From positions 1 to 40,378 of the forward strand of contig NZ_CAKVMR010000013.1 of assembly GCF_934772795.1 (NCBI RefSeq): DNA of 40,378 nt. Reading direction: 5' to 3'. Under the pieces are notes generated by a model. It saw only the letters and a list, made by a program, of their open reading frames with translations. It searched no databases and was not told where the DNA came from. The position numbers and the translations under genes are program-made. Origin of the DNA: an uncultured Holdemanella sp. Its GTDB lineage: Bacteria; Bacillota_I; Bacilli_A; Erysipelotrichales; Erysipelotrichaceae. This document shows, one piece after another, positions 15,846 to 23,942 of this stretch; positions within the stretch are counted from its first letter, which is position 1; each line of letters starts with the position of its first letter.

Positions 15846-16460
15846 ATGCTAGATAAAAAAGAGTTTGATCTTTGGGCAGATGGTTACGACAAAACTGTCG
15901 GCATTTCTGATGAGAAAAACACATATCCTTTTGCTGGTTACAAAAAGGTACTTGGATTCATTTTTCAGACTATAATGAAAACTGAAAATGCTATTGTTTT
16001 GGATATTGGGTTTGGGACAGGTACATTAACAACAAAGCTATATGAGCAAGGGTGTACCATATATGGACAGGACTTTTCATCTAGGATGATTGAGCTGGCA
16101 TCTGAGAAAATGCCCAATGCACATTTATATCAGGGGGACTTTTCGAAAGAGCTTGTCGAACCATTACGTAACTTTCAATATGATTACATTGTTGCGACAT
16201 ACTCTTTGCATCATTTGACGGATAATCAAAAGAAAGATTTCTTTCTAGAATTGCGCAATCACTTAAAGGAAAACGGTAAAATTATAATCGGCGATGTTGC
16301 CTTTGAAACACAAAAGGATTTAGAACAGTGTAAATTGAAGGCAGGAGACACATGGGATAATGATGAAATCTACTTTGTCGTTGAAGAACTGAGAAAAGAT
16401 TTTCCGGCTCTTTCATTTACACAAATGTCCGGTTGCGCTGGTGTCCTGGTTTTGGAATGA
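15846..16460 (+). CDS. Class I SAM-dependent methyltransferase
   Basis: A 204-residue cytosolic enzyme with the SAM-binding motif I VLDIGFGTGTL, the acidic motif II region (IYGQDFSS) and YDYIVATYSLHHL as motif IV. The substrate is not readable from sequence; the top families are small-molecule methyltransferases. GGAGGGAG precedes the ATG at 15846. It looks like an independent cargo gene: it has its own leader after the sortase and faces a long AT-rich gap on its right. Confidence 0.85.
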   Translation: MLDKKEFDLWADGYDKTVGISDEKNTYPFAGYKKVLGFIFQTIMKTENAIVLDIGFGTGTLTTKLYEQGCTIYGQDFSSRMIELASEKMPNAHLYQGDFSKELVEPLRNFQYDYIVATYSLHHLTDNQKKDFFLELRNHLKENGKIIIGDVAFETQKDLEQCKLKAGDTWDNDEIYFVVEELRKDFPALSFTQMSGCAGVLVLE

Positions 16461-16714
16461 CAACTTCAAGTATGTGAGAACTTGATGGATATTCGTAACA
16501 TTGATTTTTGCGTGAATGCTAATAAATATGCTAGTTTTATCAAATGAAAGTAGTATTTAATATATTAGAAATGCTAAAATATTAATGTAACTTTTAAAGA
16601 GTATATTATACTTTGTCATCAATAAAGACAATGAGTTCTAACAATGTAAATTTATAATTTAAACATTTGATATTTTAGAACTAAATGCTGTTATTAAATT
16701 GGGAGGAATCTATA

Positions 16715-16939
16715 ATGAGTGAAAAAGAAGAAATTACTTTTATGCAAACAAGAATTATTAGATTGGCTGCAGAAGAATGGCACATGACAATTGAACAAAT
16801 TATAGATTTATTCCAGAAAGCCAATGTTCTTGAATATATAGAGAAATGTTATGGAATTTTTCATTGTGAAAGCGATGAAGTTGTTCTTGAGGATATCAAA
16901 GATTATCTTGAGAAAAAGGAGATGAAATTCTATGCTTGA
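16715..16939 (+). CDS. DUF3791-family protein, candidate antitoxin or partner
   Basis: A 74-residue mostly helical protein beginning MSEKEEITFMQTRIIRLAAEEW. The pattern EYIEKCYGIFHCESDEVVLEDI matches the DUF3791 family (L-x-x-YE-x-LH-x-x-x-x-x-x-V-x-D-I). AGGAA upstream of the ATG at 16715 supports the start. It overlaps the next gene by 8 bp. DUF3791 genes commonly sit beside DUF3990 genes, which suggests an antitoxin or partner role; this is inferred from gene order. Confidence 0.7.
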   Translation: MSEKEEITFMQTRIIRLAAEEWHMTIEQIIDLFQKANVLEYIEKCYGIFHCESDEVVLEDIKDYLEKKEMKFYA

Positions 16940-17498
16940 ATTGAAAAATGGGCTCATCCTTTATCATGGAAGTTATTGTGAAGTAAGACAACCTGATCTT
17001 TATAAATGTGCGAAAAGAAAAGATTTTGGACAAGGTTTTTATTTAACTACATCAAAAAAACAAGCAGAAAGCTTTTTGAAAACTTCTATAGTTAAAGCAT
17101 TAGCAACAGGCATGATTAATGAAAATCAAAAATATGGATATATTTCAATTTATGAACTAAAACTATCCCCTCAGCTTAATACTCATGTTTTTGAAAAAGC
17201 AGATATAAATTGGTTGCATTGCATTGCTGCACATCGAAAAAAGAAATTTTTTATGGATGTAGAACAAAAAATGAAAAAATATGACGTGATTGTTGGTAAA
17301 ATTGCAGATGATGCAACAAACGCTACCCTCACAGCTTACCTTGCGGGTGCATTTGGAATAGTAGGCGAAAAAGAAGCGGATGATTTTTGCATAAAACAAT
17401 TATTACCTAACAAACTAGAAAATCAGTATTGTTTCAAAACGGAAGCAGCTATTGAGTGTCTAAAATTTGTGGGTGGTGAAAAGATATGGCTGAAGTAA
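16932..17498 (+). CDS. DUF3990-family protein, ADP-ribosyltransferase-like candidate toxin
   Basis: A 188-residue protein matching DUF3990 along its length: ILYHGSYCEV, DFGQGFYLTT, YDVIVGKIADD and NQYCFKTEAAIECLKF. H12 in LYHGS and Y37 in GFYLTT fit the first two residues of the H-Y-E/Q triad of PARP-like ADP-ribosyltransferases; a third catalytic residue is not assigned. It sits between two small overlapping genes, so a toxin-antitoxin or abortive-infection module is likely. AAGGAG precedes the ATG. The family match is good; the enzymatic role is an inference. Confidence 0.72.
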   Translation: MLELKNGLILYHGSYCEVRQPDLYKCAKRKDFGQGFYLTTSKKQAESFLKTSIVKALATGMINENQKYGYISIYELKLSPQLNTHVFEKADINWLHCIAAHRKKKFFMDVEQKMKKYDVIVGKIADDATNATLTAYLAGAFGIVGEKEADDFCIKQLLPNKLENQYCFKTEAAIECLKFVGGEKIWLK

Positions 17499-17716
17499 AA
17501 ATCTCGAAAGAAAAAATGGACTATACAATTGACTTATTAATAACTATGGTAATAGATGAAATTGTAGCTGATACAGGTAAAAACAGAAATGATGTACTAA
17601 CAGATTTTTTATGTTCAAAGACAGGAAAAGCATTATATGATCCAGCAACAAGACTTTGGTGCAATGGACCTTCTTATATTGTTGAATTATATAAGGAAGA
17701 ATTAAAGAAATCATGA
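17486..17716 (+). CDS. Small protein cotranscribed with the DUF3990 gene
   Basis: A 76-residue protein of unknown function overlapping the DUF3990 gene by 13 bp. Residues about 6-35 are helical (KISKEKMDYTIDLLITMVIDEI) and the tail holds the conserved-looking LYDPATRLWCNGPSYIVELYKEE. It resembles short proteins found next to DUF3990/DUF3791 pairs. With the first gene it forms a three-gene overlapping operon, and either small protein could be the neutraliser. Confidence 0.6.
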   Translation: MAEVKISKEKMDYTIDLLITMVIDEIVADTGKNRNDVLTDFLCSKTGKALYDPATRLWCNGPSYIVELYKEELKKS

Positions 17717-17788
17717 TGAATTAATTTGAGGCTTTTGTATGAAAGTTAAGCTTAAAATGAATATTTTCTGATTTTTATTATATCGACT

Positions 17789-18130
17789 GTGATGGGCGTA
17801 ATAGGACAAACAATCCTTCCATGGTGGTCTACAAAACTAAACCTATATTACTTTGATTTTAGGTTCTTTAGTTCAAATATAGACATTTATCCATTCATTA
17901 AGTATTTACTTGGAACCATTCTTGAAGTCTACAAAGATTTTGAGAATCGTTTTTCCCTCGTTGAAACTGGACTTTCTGCTCTAGAAATGGTAAGAAAAGC
18001 AAGTATGTATAAAATAGGTCGTTTCAATAAGCGGGATATTCGGGAACTTTGCACCTCACTTAGCAATAGCTCAATAGAAAATGTGTTTAGAGATCTTATT
18101 TCATTAGGAGAAATAAAATTGGAAAATTAG
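17789..18130 (+). pseudogene. C-terminal remnant of a Fic-family protein
   Basis: The 113-residue frame reads like the C-terminus of a Fic protein: IYPFIKYLLGTILEVYKDFENRFSLVE, then a winged-helix segment (RFNKRDIRELCTSLSNSSIENVFRDLISLGEIKLE). The Fic core with its HPFxxGNGR motif is missing from the upstream 300 bp, and there is no good RBS. I interpret it as a decayed toxin or AMP-transferase gene left by recombination. It could still produce a free DNA-binding domain, but that is unlikely. Confidence 0.55.
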
Positions 18131-18225
18131 TGCTATGTAAAAATTTAAAAAGTTAAAAGATTCTTAGTTTGAAAAGCATACAGTTTGTAAAATGAAAATA
18201 CTATTGAAATGGAGGCTATATTTGC

Positions 18226-18387
18226 GTGAGTAAGGAAATAAAATTGGGATTCTCTGAAGAAGCAAAATAATATTGGATTGAAAAATCTCATGAAGTTTTT
18301 AAACCACGTTGATTAATGGAAGAAGAGAAAAGAAAAGTTGAAAAAATATTAAAAGAACAAGAGGAAAAGGAGCGTCTATATGAATAG
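18226..18387 (+). pseudogene. Small broken gene with two in-frame stops
   Basis: Reading from GTG 18226 (GGAGG 10 nt upstream) gives MSKEIKLGFSEEAK-stop-YWIEKSHEVFKPR-stop-LMEEEKRKVEKILKEQEEKERLYE-stop. A TAA at 18268 and a TGA at 18310 interrupt an otherwise well-composed, Glu/Lys-rich helical frame. Homologous small ORFs often lie beside ArdC-like genes in such elements. Decay is likely; recoding is not supported. Confidence 0.45.
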
Positions 18388-18428
18388 ATGCTTTTCTTTT
18401 TGCTTGATTTAGGGAGGATGGTGATGTA

Positions 18429-20108
18429 ATGGCAGAATTTAAACCTCAAGATGAGAAAACTAAACAGGCTTTTTCGATGATTGAGCAGGGAGTAAAGGAT
18501 GTTTATTCTTCTGAATCTTTTAAACGGTATCTATCCTGTTTAAGTAAGTTTCATAGTTATTCCTTGAATAACACATTATTAATATTGTCGCAGAAGCCGG
18601 AGGCTAGTTTGGTAGCTGGATATCGTGCCTGGCAGACAAACTTTAATCGTCATGTAAATAAGGGTGAAAAAGGATTGATGATTCTAGCTCCGGTTACAAC
18701 GAAAGAAGATAGATTAATGAATAAACACGACGAGAATGGAAATGTGATTTTAGATGAATCTGGAAATCCAGTCCAGGAAATGCGTGTAGTTAATCTGACT
18801 CATTTTAAGACAACGACAGTCTTTGATATTTCACAAACTTCAGGAGATCCTCTTCCATCTTTAGTGCATGATTTGACAGGTTCTAGTAATGAAGTGAAAG
18901 CAATTATTCAAACTATACAGTCTGTATGTACAATACCAATTGAATTTAAAACAGAAACTGAAGATCTTAGTTTTATGACTGGGGCTAAAGGATATTATTC
19001 GCCAAGGAAAGATAAGATTGTCATTAATAAGGATTTAGAGGATTTACAAACCGCAAAAACATTAATACATGAGTATGCTCATAGCATACTTCATAAAGAA
19101 ACTGATAAAAACCAAAGCCAACGAGAAATTGAAGCAGAATCGTTGGCTTTTGTTATTTGTGATCATTTTGGAATTGATACTTCTGAATATTCATTTGGCT
19201 ATATCGCGTCTTATGCCAACAAGGATTACAGTGAATTGAAATCTATTTTAGTAAACATTCAGAGTAAAGCACACGAAATGATCGAACTAATAGAACCTGT
19301 GTTTAAGGAGAATTTGCATATGTTAGAAAAGGAAAATCAATATATTACTCCAGTGGAAATGGAAGAATTGAATCATGATATTGTACTTAAAATTGTATCC
19401 ATGATGGAAAAGTATAAAGAAGTTATGTCAGATTCAAATATTACAACCTCAGATATTCATGAAACGATTGATCAAGAAATATCGAATCTTTTAACAGATA
19501 ACAAAGAATATAGAGTACAAGATCATTTGTATCAGAATAATGAAGTCTATCAATTTGCTTTGCATAGTGCTTGTTATGATGCATTTATGAATGAAGAATT
19601 TGATCCAAAACAATCCTGGTTTATGGATCATTCGATTGAAAGAAGAAACTATGAGTTATTCGAAAAAATAGCCAGTCCGTTATTAACAAACAGTGCATAT
19701 TATATGAAATATGGAACACCTAATTATATGGATTTAAATATCGAAATTATTGGTGATGATCGATTGGCTATGGCTCATAACTATGTTTTAAATGGTGATG
19801 TGATGGCTGATCCAGATGTCGAATTTACTGTCGATAAAAAGAACAGGATGCTATATCCACAGACCTATCAGCAGGATTCACTTCAATACTTTGAAAGAGT
19901 AGATGGAGATTCAACTCGTGCTCGAGAACTGAATCATTTTATGCATGAATGGCTCACAAATGTTGTTGATCAAAAGTATAAAGTACAAACTATTTATACG
20001 GAAGGCAAAGAACTTTCTATCAAAGAAAATCCAAATGCCGTAAGAAGCTTTTGTAAACAGAATGGTATTGGAATGGTGGCCCCTAAACTAAAGGAGTTGG
20101 AAAAATGA
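18429..20108 (+). CDS. ArdC-like antirestriction protein with zinc-peptidase motif
   Basis: A 559-residue protein. Residues 1-115 match the ArdC N-terminal ssDNA-binding domain (SLNNTLLILSQKPEASLVAGYRAWQTNFNRHVNKGEKGLMIL). A zinc-metallopeptidase-like segment follows with H214-E-x-x-H218 (LIHEYAHSILHKE) and a downstream Glu in QREIEAESLAFVICDHFGID. The C-terminal 270 residues are unassigned. In conjugative elements ArdC-type proteins protect incoming ssDNA or counter restriction. It overlaps the TOPRIM gene by 4 bp (ATGA), so the two are coupled. Confidence 0.82.
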   Translation: MAEFKPQDEKTKQAFSMIEQGVKDVYSSESFKRYLSCLSKFHSYSLNNTLLILSQKPEASLVAGYRAWQTNFNRHVNKGEKGLMILAPVTTKEDRLMNKHDENGNVILDESGNPVQEMRVVNLTHFKTTTVFDISQTSGDPLPSLVHDLTGSSNEVKAIIQTIQSVCTIPIEFKTETEDLSFMTGAKGYYSPRKDKIVINKDLEDLQTAKTLIHEYAHSILHKETDKNQSQREIEAESLAFVICDHFGIDTSEYSFGYIASYANKDYSELKSILVNIQSKAHEMIELIEPVFKENLHMLEKENQYITPVEMEELNHDIVLKIVSMMEKYKEVMSDSNITTSDIHETIDQEISNLLTDNKEYRVQDHLYQNNEVYQFALHSACYDAFMNEEFDPKQSWFMDHSIERRNYELFEKIASPLLTNSAYYMKYGTPNYMDLNIEIIGDDRLAMAHNYVLNGDVMADPDVEFTVDKKNRMLYPQTYQQDSLQYFERVDGDSTRARELNHFMHEWLTNVVDQKYKVQTIYTEGKELSIKENPNAVRSFCKQNGIGMVAPKLKELEK

Positions 20109-21046
20109 GCAAAAAGTTTATTCGGAAATCGGTTCTTGAAAATGTTAGGACACTATCGGCATTTGATTATTTAAATAACTATCATCCTTCACTATTAGTA
20201 AAAAATGGAAAGAAGGATTACTATCATAGAGAACATGAATCATTGCACTTTTCAAACGGTAAGTGGTATTGGTGGTCGCAAGGTGTAGGTGGTACGACTG
20301 CATTGGATTATTTGATTGCTGTAGAAGGATATGATTTTAAAGAAGCGTGTAACTATTTAGCAAGTTTAATGAATATTAGTGATCCAGTTGTTACGTATTA
20401 TCATAAAAAAGAAACTAAACCATTCGAGCTTCCTGAGAAAGATAAAAACAATAATTTAGTGATTCGTTATTTGTGTGAAACACGAAAAATAGATAGAGAA
20501 ATTGTTGATTATTTTATTTCTAAAGGGATGCTTTATCAGTCAGCAAATTTTCGAAATGCTGTGTTTGTTGGATACGATGGTGATATGCCTGCTTATGCAT
20601 TTAAGCGAAATATATTTAAAGATTTTAAATTAGAACATACAGGAAGCAATAAGGCTTTTAGTTTTAATTATCAAAATAAAGAAAGCAATGTTCTTCATGT
20701 TTTTGAAGCAGTCATTGATTTGTTGTCTTATATGACACTATTAAAAATGGAGGATGTTGATTACAAGTCTTTTAATTACTTATCTTTAGGTGGAGCTTGT
20801 GAAAAGATAGCAGCAAAGACGGAAGCTGATATGCCAATAGCATTAAATGCCTTTTTAGAAAGAAATCCCAATGTTCAAATTATTGTTTTGCATTTGGATA
20901 ATGATGAAGTAGGTAGAGGTGCAACACAAAAGATTATGATGATTGCAAGACGTAAATATCAATGTTTTGATAATCATCCTGTGAACTTTAAAGATGTAAA
21001 TGAGGAATTAATTCATAAAAGTCTGTTGCTATCGACTGATTTATAA
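20105..21046 (+). CDS. DUF3991/TOPRIM primase-like protein
   Basis: A 313-residue protein. The N-terminal part (NGKKDYYHREHESLHFSNGKWYWWSQGVGGTTALDYL) resembles the DNA-binding region of element-borne primases. The TOPRIM core is visible as VLHVFEAVIDLLSYMTLL (catalytic Glu) and IIVLHLDNDEVGRGA (DxD). It could prime lagging-strand synthesis in the recipient or relaxase-linked replication. It is translationally coupled to the ArdC-like gene. Confident on family, not on biochemical role. Confidence 0.8.
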   Translation: MSKKFIRKSVLENVRTLSAFDYLNNYHPSLLVKNGKKDYYHREHESLHFSNGKWYWWSQGVGGTTALDYLIAVEGYDFKEACNYLASLMNISDPVVTYYHKKETKPFELPEKDKNNNLVIRYLCETRKIDREIVDYFISKGMLYQSANFRNAVFVGYDGDMPAYAFKRNIFKDFKLEHTGSNKAFSFNYQNKESNVLHVFEAVIDLLSYMTLLKMEDVDYKSFNYLSLGGACEKIAAKTEADMPIALNAFLERNPNVQIIVLHLDNDEVGRGATQKIMMIARRKYQCFDNHPVNFKDVNEELIHKSLLLSTDL

Positions 21047-21120
21047 ATTTGACAAATGAATCATTCAGATCCTATTGGATACAAAATAATGTAACTGTAA
21101 TTAATAAGTAATACTTTTTA

Positions 21121-21149
21121 TGTACAATAGCAATGAAATTGCATATAAT
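21121..21149 (+). promoter_or_regulatory. Promoter and operator of the RelBE-type module
   Basis: TGTACA (21121-21126) and TATAAT (21144-21149) are 17 bp apart. GCAAT-GAA-ATTGC (21130-21142), an inverted repeat, fills the spacer. A toxin-antitoxin complex binding here would block RNA polymerase, the usual autoregulation of these operons. Confidence 0.65.
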
Positions 21150-21171
21150 TTAAATGTGGAGGTGATGCTGT

Positions 21172-21465
21172 ATGTCTACTATTCAAGTAAGGGTGGATGA
21201 TGATTTAAAGTCTAAGGCAGATGCATTATTTAAGGAATTAGGTACAGATACAACGAGTGCAATTCGCATGTTTTTAACTCAAGCAGTTGCTTATGATGGA
21301 ATTCCTTTTGAAATTAAAAAATTCAATAAAACAAAAGAAATGAAAATTATGACAGAAGATGAGTTTTTGGATAGACTTGCTTCTTCTAGAGTTCAATCTA
21401 GAGAAGGCAAAGTAATAGATGCAGATATAGCAATAGATAGCATTAGAAATAAATATGGATTATAA
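21172..21465 (+). CDS. RelB/DinJ-family antitoxin
   Basis: A 97-residue protein whose N-terminus MSTIQVRVDDDLKSKADALFKELGTDTTSAIRMFLTQAV is a ribbon-helix-helix DNA-binding domain of the RelB/DinJ family. The C-terminal half would wrap the toxin. It binds its own promoter in known systems, and a suitable palindrome lies at 21130-21142. A GGAGGTGATGCTGT leader precedes the ATG. It overlaps the toxin gene by 11 bp. Confidence 0.9.
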   Translation: MSTIQVRVDDDLKSKADALFKELGTDTTSAIRMFLTQAVAYDGIPFEIKKFNKTKEMKIMTEDEFLDRLASSRVQSREGKVIDADIAIDSIRNKYGL

Positions 21466-21769
21466 AGTAATATTTACTGAAAATGCAATGGAAGATATGG
21501 ATTCTATTGTAGAATATCTTCTTTTTCACTTGCGTAATATACAAGCGGCAAATCATTTTATCGATTCTGTTGAAAATGGAAAGTTCGTATTAAGTAATTC
21601 TGCTGAGTCATTTCAATTGTGTTTGAATCCGAGACTTCGAAGCAAGGGATATCGAAGATTGAATTTAGATAAAACTAAATATTTCTTATTGTACCGTACT
21701 GAAAATTCAATAGTTTTTATAGATGGTATTTATCATCAATTACAAGATTACGAAAATAAAATTAAATAA
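21455..21769 (+). CDS. RelE/ParE-superfamily toxin
   Basis: A 104-residue basic toxin: the N-terminus MDYKVIFTENAMEDMDSIVEYL and the core RSKGYRRLNLDKTKYFLLYRTENSIVFIDGIYHQLQDY match the RelE/ParE fold. It may be a ribosome-dependent mRNA interferase (RelE/YafQ) or a gyrase poison (ParE); the sequence alone does not settle which. Coupled to the antitoxin by overlap. It likely stabilises the ICE in the population. Confidence 0.88.
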   Translation: MDYKVIFTENAMEDMDSIVEYLLFHLRNIQAANHFIDSVENGKFVLSNSAESFQLCLNPRLRSKGYRRLNLDKTKYFLLYRTENSIVFIDGIYHQLQDYENKIK

Positions 21770-21778
21770 TTTTTTTTT

Positions 21779-21804
21779 GAGAAAGTTTACGCTTTCTCTT
21801 TTTT
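21779..21804 (+). terminator. Terminator after the toxin-antitoxin module
   Basis: GAGAAAG/CTTTCTC with loop TTTACG is followed by six T residues. Confidence 0.85.
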
Positions 21805-21835
21805 ATTACACAAATTTAGAAAGAGGTGGATTAAT

Positions 21836-22384
21836 TTGAATAAACAATTTGATTTATTTCAAAAAATGAAGATCAAAGAGGTCTGTGAAAATATTAGTCG
21901 TATGACTTATGCATATATCAATCCAGACACAAAACAACCAACCGTAGTGCCATCAAAGCATTATAAAGATATTTTAGATCAGCCGGTTGAGGTACTAGTC
22001 AATGATCAGGTAAAAAAGCAATTTTTAAATATTATGTTTAAACAAATGAAAACATTAAAAGAGGAAGAACCCATCTTGTTTAATGAAACACTGTTGTTGA
22101 TGGATTTGAATAAGACTCCAGATAGCTTGGAACTAAATGAAGAAGCAGCATTAAAGATAACGGCCACAGAATTAGTGGAAAGTGAGAAAACACAAAAGAA
22201 AAAATTCCATTTAGTTGATAATGCATATTTGGATTCATACGAAGCAACAAAGAATGATAGTGAATTGATGGCTCAGATATTTAAAGAGCAACAAAATGAT
22301 CGTGTTTATTCTGTTGAATTAGATGAGATGGAAATGGAAAAACCTAAGTCAAAAGGAGGAAAAAAGAATGACTTACAACACTAG
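21836..22384 (+). CDS. Hypothetical ICE protein
   Basis: A 182-residue soluble, charged protein with no recognised domain. It is helix-rich, with an acidic central part and a lysine-rich end. AGAGGTGG at 21822-21829 supports the TTG start. It is the first gene of a run of small overlapping accessory genes leading to the mobilisation genes, and it overlaps the next one by 17 bp. Function unknown. Confidence 0.6.
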   Translation: MNKQFDLFQKMKIKEVCENISRMTYAYINPDTKQPTVVPSKHYKDILDQPVEVLVNDQVKKQFLNIMFKQMKTLKEEEPILFNETLLLMDLNKTPDSLELNEEAALKITATELVESEKTQKKKFHLVDNAYLDSYEATKNDSELMAQIFKEQQNDRVYSVELDEMEMEKPKSKGGKKNDLQH

Positions 22385-22697
22385 AATTTATAATTATTCA
22401 AATTTAAAAGCTGAAGACAAACAAATTGTCCAGGCACAATTGTTAATGTTTGAAACTGTAGAAGACGCAATTACAGAATATATGTATCGTAGAGAATCTT
22501 CTACAAATATTTTGGATGCAATTTCTTATGAAGAAGGAATTAAAGCTTTAGAACAAGTACAACAAAATATGTTTAGTGATATTGTAGAATATATTGTTTA
22601 CGCAATTGACAGTTATGAAGAAGATGTGGACGAAGTTGATACACAGGATCCGCTTTTTGGCTTGTATCAAGAAGTTGAGGATATTGATAATGAATGA
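22368..22697 (+). CDS. Small acidic hypothetical ICE protein
   Basis: A 109-residue acidic, helical protein (MTYNTRIYNYSNLKAEDK... ending EVEDIDNE) without a recognised domain. AAAGGAGG at 22353-22360 sets the ATG at 22368 rather than the longer frame from 22323. It overlaps both neighbours. Confidence 0.6.
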   Translation: MTYNTRIYNYSNLKAEDKQIVQAQLLMFETVEDAITEYMYRRESSTNILDAISYEEGIKALEQVQQNMFSDIVEYIVYAIDSYEEDVDEVDTQDPLFGLYQEVEDIDNE

Positions 22698-22782
22698 TTT
22701 AGAAACGTGTGATTTTAATACAGTCAATCTTGAAAGATTGGCTTTTTATTTTGAAAAATTAGAAGAAGGAGAGGACGAATAA
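22690..22782 (+). CDS. Possible 30-residue ORF in the accessory operon
   Basis: ATG 22690 opens a 30-residue frame (MNDLETCDFNTVNLERLAFYFEKLEEGEDE) that overlaps the previous stop by 8 bp and ends 1 bp before the next start. The tight packing and acidic composition like its neighbours support it, but there is no distinct RBS. It may be translationally coupled. Confidence 0.4.
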   Translation: MNDLETCDFNTVNLERLAFYFEKLEEGEDE

Positions 22783-22783
22783 T

Positions 22784-23482
22784 ATGATTCACAATGATAA
22801 AGTTTTAGAAGATGTGAATGCATTACTTGATTATGATTCAGTAAAAGATTTTTTATTCATGAATGTAATTAATGCAGAAACTAATAAAGAAGAATTATCT
22901 ATGGAGCCACATACAGTTATTGGAGATTTAGCGATTGTATATAGAGTGATGATTAAAACAACTGATGATCAATTTTGCTCAGCTAGAGTTACAAATGAAA
23001 TGCTTGATCATTATGGTATTGATGTATCGCAATTGCACAATGATGCATTGATTTCATCACCAAATATGATGAAACCAGAAATTATTCCACTAGAAACATT
23101 GCTGATGGGAGTTCCAGAACAAGAAGCATGGCAAAATGAAGACAGGCATTTTGTAGTTTTGACAAATGAACATAGAACGGATGGAGCAGCAACAATTTTT
23201 TATTCCGGAGTTTTAAATAATCTGGCTGAAAAATTAGGACATGACCTTTATATTGTTCCTTCTTCAACAGATGAATGTTTAGCTTTATGTGATTCTCCAA
23301 CATTGAATACGGATCGATTGAAAGAAATGCTTTTACTTATGAATGGTCCTAGTTTTATGGATCAAGATAAAAAGCTATCTGATATTTTATATCATTATGA
23401 TAAGGATAATCATGTTTTAGAGAAATCAGATGATTATGAAAAGAGAATCAATAAGCAGAGATATTCACAATTACTTCATTAA
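22784..23482 (+). CDS. DUF5688-family protein
   Basis: A 232-residue soluble protein that I recognise as DUF5688 type: DLAIVYRVMI, VTNEMLDHYGIDVSQLHNDAL, NEHRTDGAATIFYSGVLNNLAEKLGHDLYIVPSST. The family is common in ICEs and prophages of gut Firmicutes; no function is established. AGGAGAGGACG precedes the ATG. It is part of the accessory operon. Confidence 0.75.
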   Translation: MIHNDKVLEDVNALLDYDSVKDFLFMNVINAETNKEELSMEPHTVIGDLAIVYRVMIKTTDDQFCSARVTNEMLDHYGIDVSQLHNDALISSPNMMKPEIIPLETLLMGVPEQEAWQNEDRHFVVLTNEHRTDGAATIFYSGVLNNLAEKLGHDLYIVPSSTDECLALCDSPTLNTDRLKEMLLLMNGPSFMDQDKKLSDILYHYDKDNHVLEKSDDYEKRINKQRYSQLLH

Positions 23483-23499
23483 GATTTGGAGAATTGAAA

Positions 23500-23709
23500 A
23501 TGATTAAATACGAAGATATCGTTAAGCGAATTTCGTTTATTGAAAAAAGAAAAATTAAAAATGAGGAAAAGATAAAATTTCTAATAGAAGAAAATAATAC
23601 CTTATCTTCAAATTTAAAATTACTAAATCAGAAAAAAGAAATGTTAGAAAAAATGAATCAGGATCTAGCAGATCTTATACCTGATAAGAAAAAGGCTGCA
23701 GACAATTAG
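23500..23709 (+). CDS. Small coiled-coil protein, DUF4315-like
   Basis: A 69-residue protein that is almost all coiled coil (KRISFIEKRKIKNEEKIKFLIEENNTLSSNLKLLNQKKEMLEKM). Similar short proteins (DUF4315) occupy this position upstream of the relaxase in related ICEs. TTGGAG 8 nt upstream supports the ATG at 23500. Possible relaxosome accessory; not proven. Confidence 0.55.
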   Translation: MIKYEDIVKRISFIEKRKIKNEEKIKFLIEENNTLSSNLKLLNQKKEMLEKMNQDLADLIPDKKKAADN

Positions 23710-23732
23710 TGTCTACAGTTGTAGCAAGCAAC

Positions 23733-23812
23733 GTCTTTGGATATCCAAAGACAAGTATTTAGGGAACATCCCTAAGACCCTGAGCTATCAAAAGAGTTGG
23801 TAGCTCTTTTTT
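23733..23812 (+). other. Candidate origin of transfer (oriT)
   Basis: The non-coding stretch upstream of mobC and the relaxase holds three stacked dyads: a perfect 20-bp palindrome (23733-23752, GTCTTTGGAT plus its mirror), AGGGA-ACA-TCCCT (23761-23773), and a 9-bp stem with T-run (23782-23812). oriT regions of MOBP systems typically lie here and carry inverted repeats beside the nic site. The structures are seen; the oriT role is inferred. The nick would probably fall near AAGACCCTG (23774-23782). Confidence 0.5.
23782..23812 (+). terminator. Terminator upstream of the mobilisation genes
   Basis: GAGCTATCA pairs with TGGTAGCTC (one G-U) around a 7-nt loop and is followed by TTTTTT. It separates the accessory operon from mobC-relaxase and could also be part of the oriT structure. 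Confidence 0.7.
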
Positions 23813-23831
23813 GAGGAGGTAAATTTAAATT

Positions 23832-23942
23832 ATGAGTGCAATAACGATAAGTTTATTAAGTTTCCTTAGTGGTTTGATTATTGGAGTTTTCTACATTCTG
23901 TTTATTCAAGGTGCTTTTTATAAAGATGCGAAAAAGAAATAA
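23832..23942 (+). CDS. Small single-membrane-span protein
   Basis: A 36-residue protein with a strong GAGGAGGT Shine-Dalgarno. Residues about 4-27 (ITISLLSFLSGLIIGVFYILF) form a membrane helix, followed by a charged tail ending KDAKKK. It overlaps mobC by 17 bp in another frame. Its place at the head of the mobilisation operon suggests a membrane link to the relaxosome or secretion channel, but nothing is known. Confidence 0.55.
   Translation: MSAITISLLSFLSGLIIGVFYILFIQGAFYKDAKKK

Noticed and set aside
18226..18387. Stop-codon recoding in the small broken ORF
   Set aside because: Two different stops (TAA and TGA) occur and other genes in the window use TAA, TAG and TGA as normal ends.
23710..23812. 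CRISPR array suggested by several dyads in a row
   Set aside because: The three inverted repeats differ in sequence and spacing; there are no direct repeats with spacers and no cas genes.
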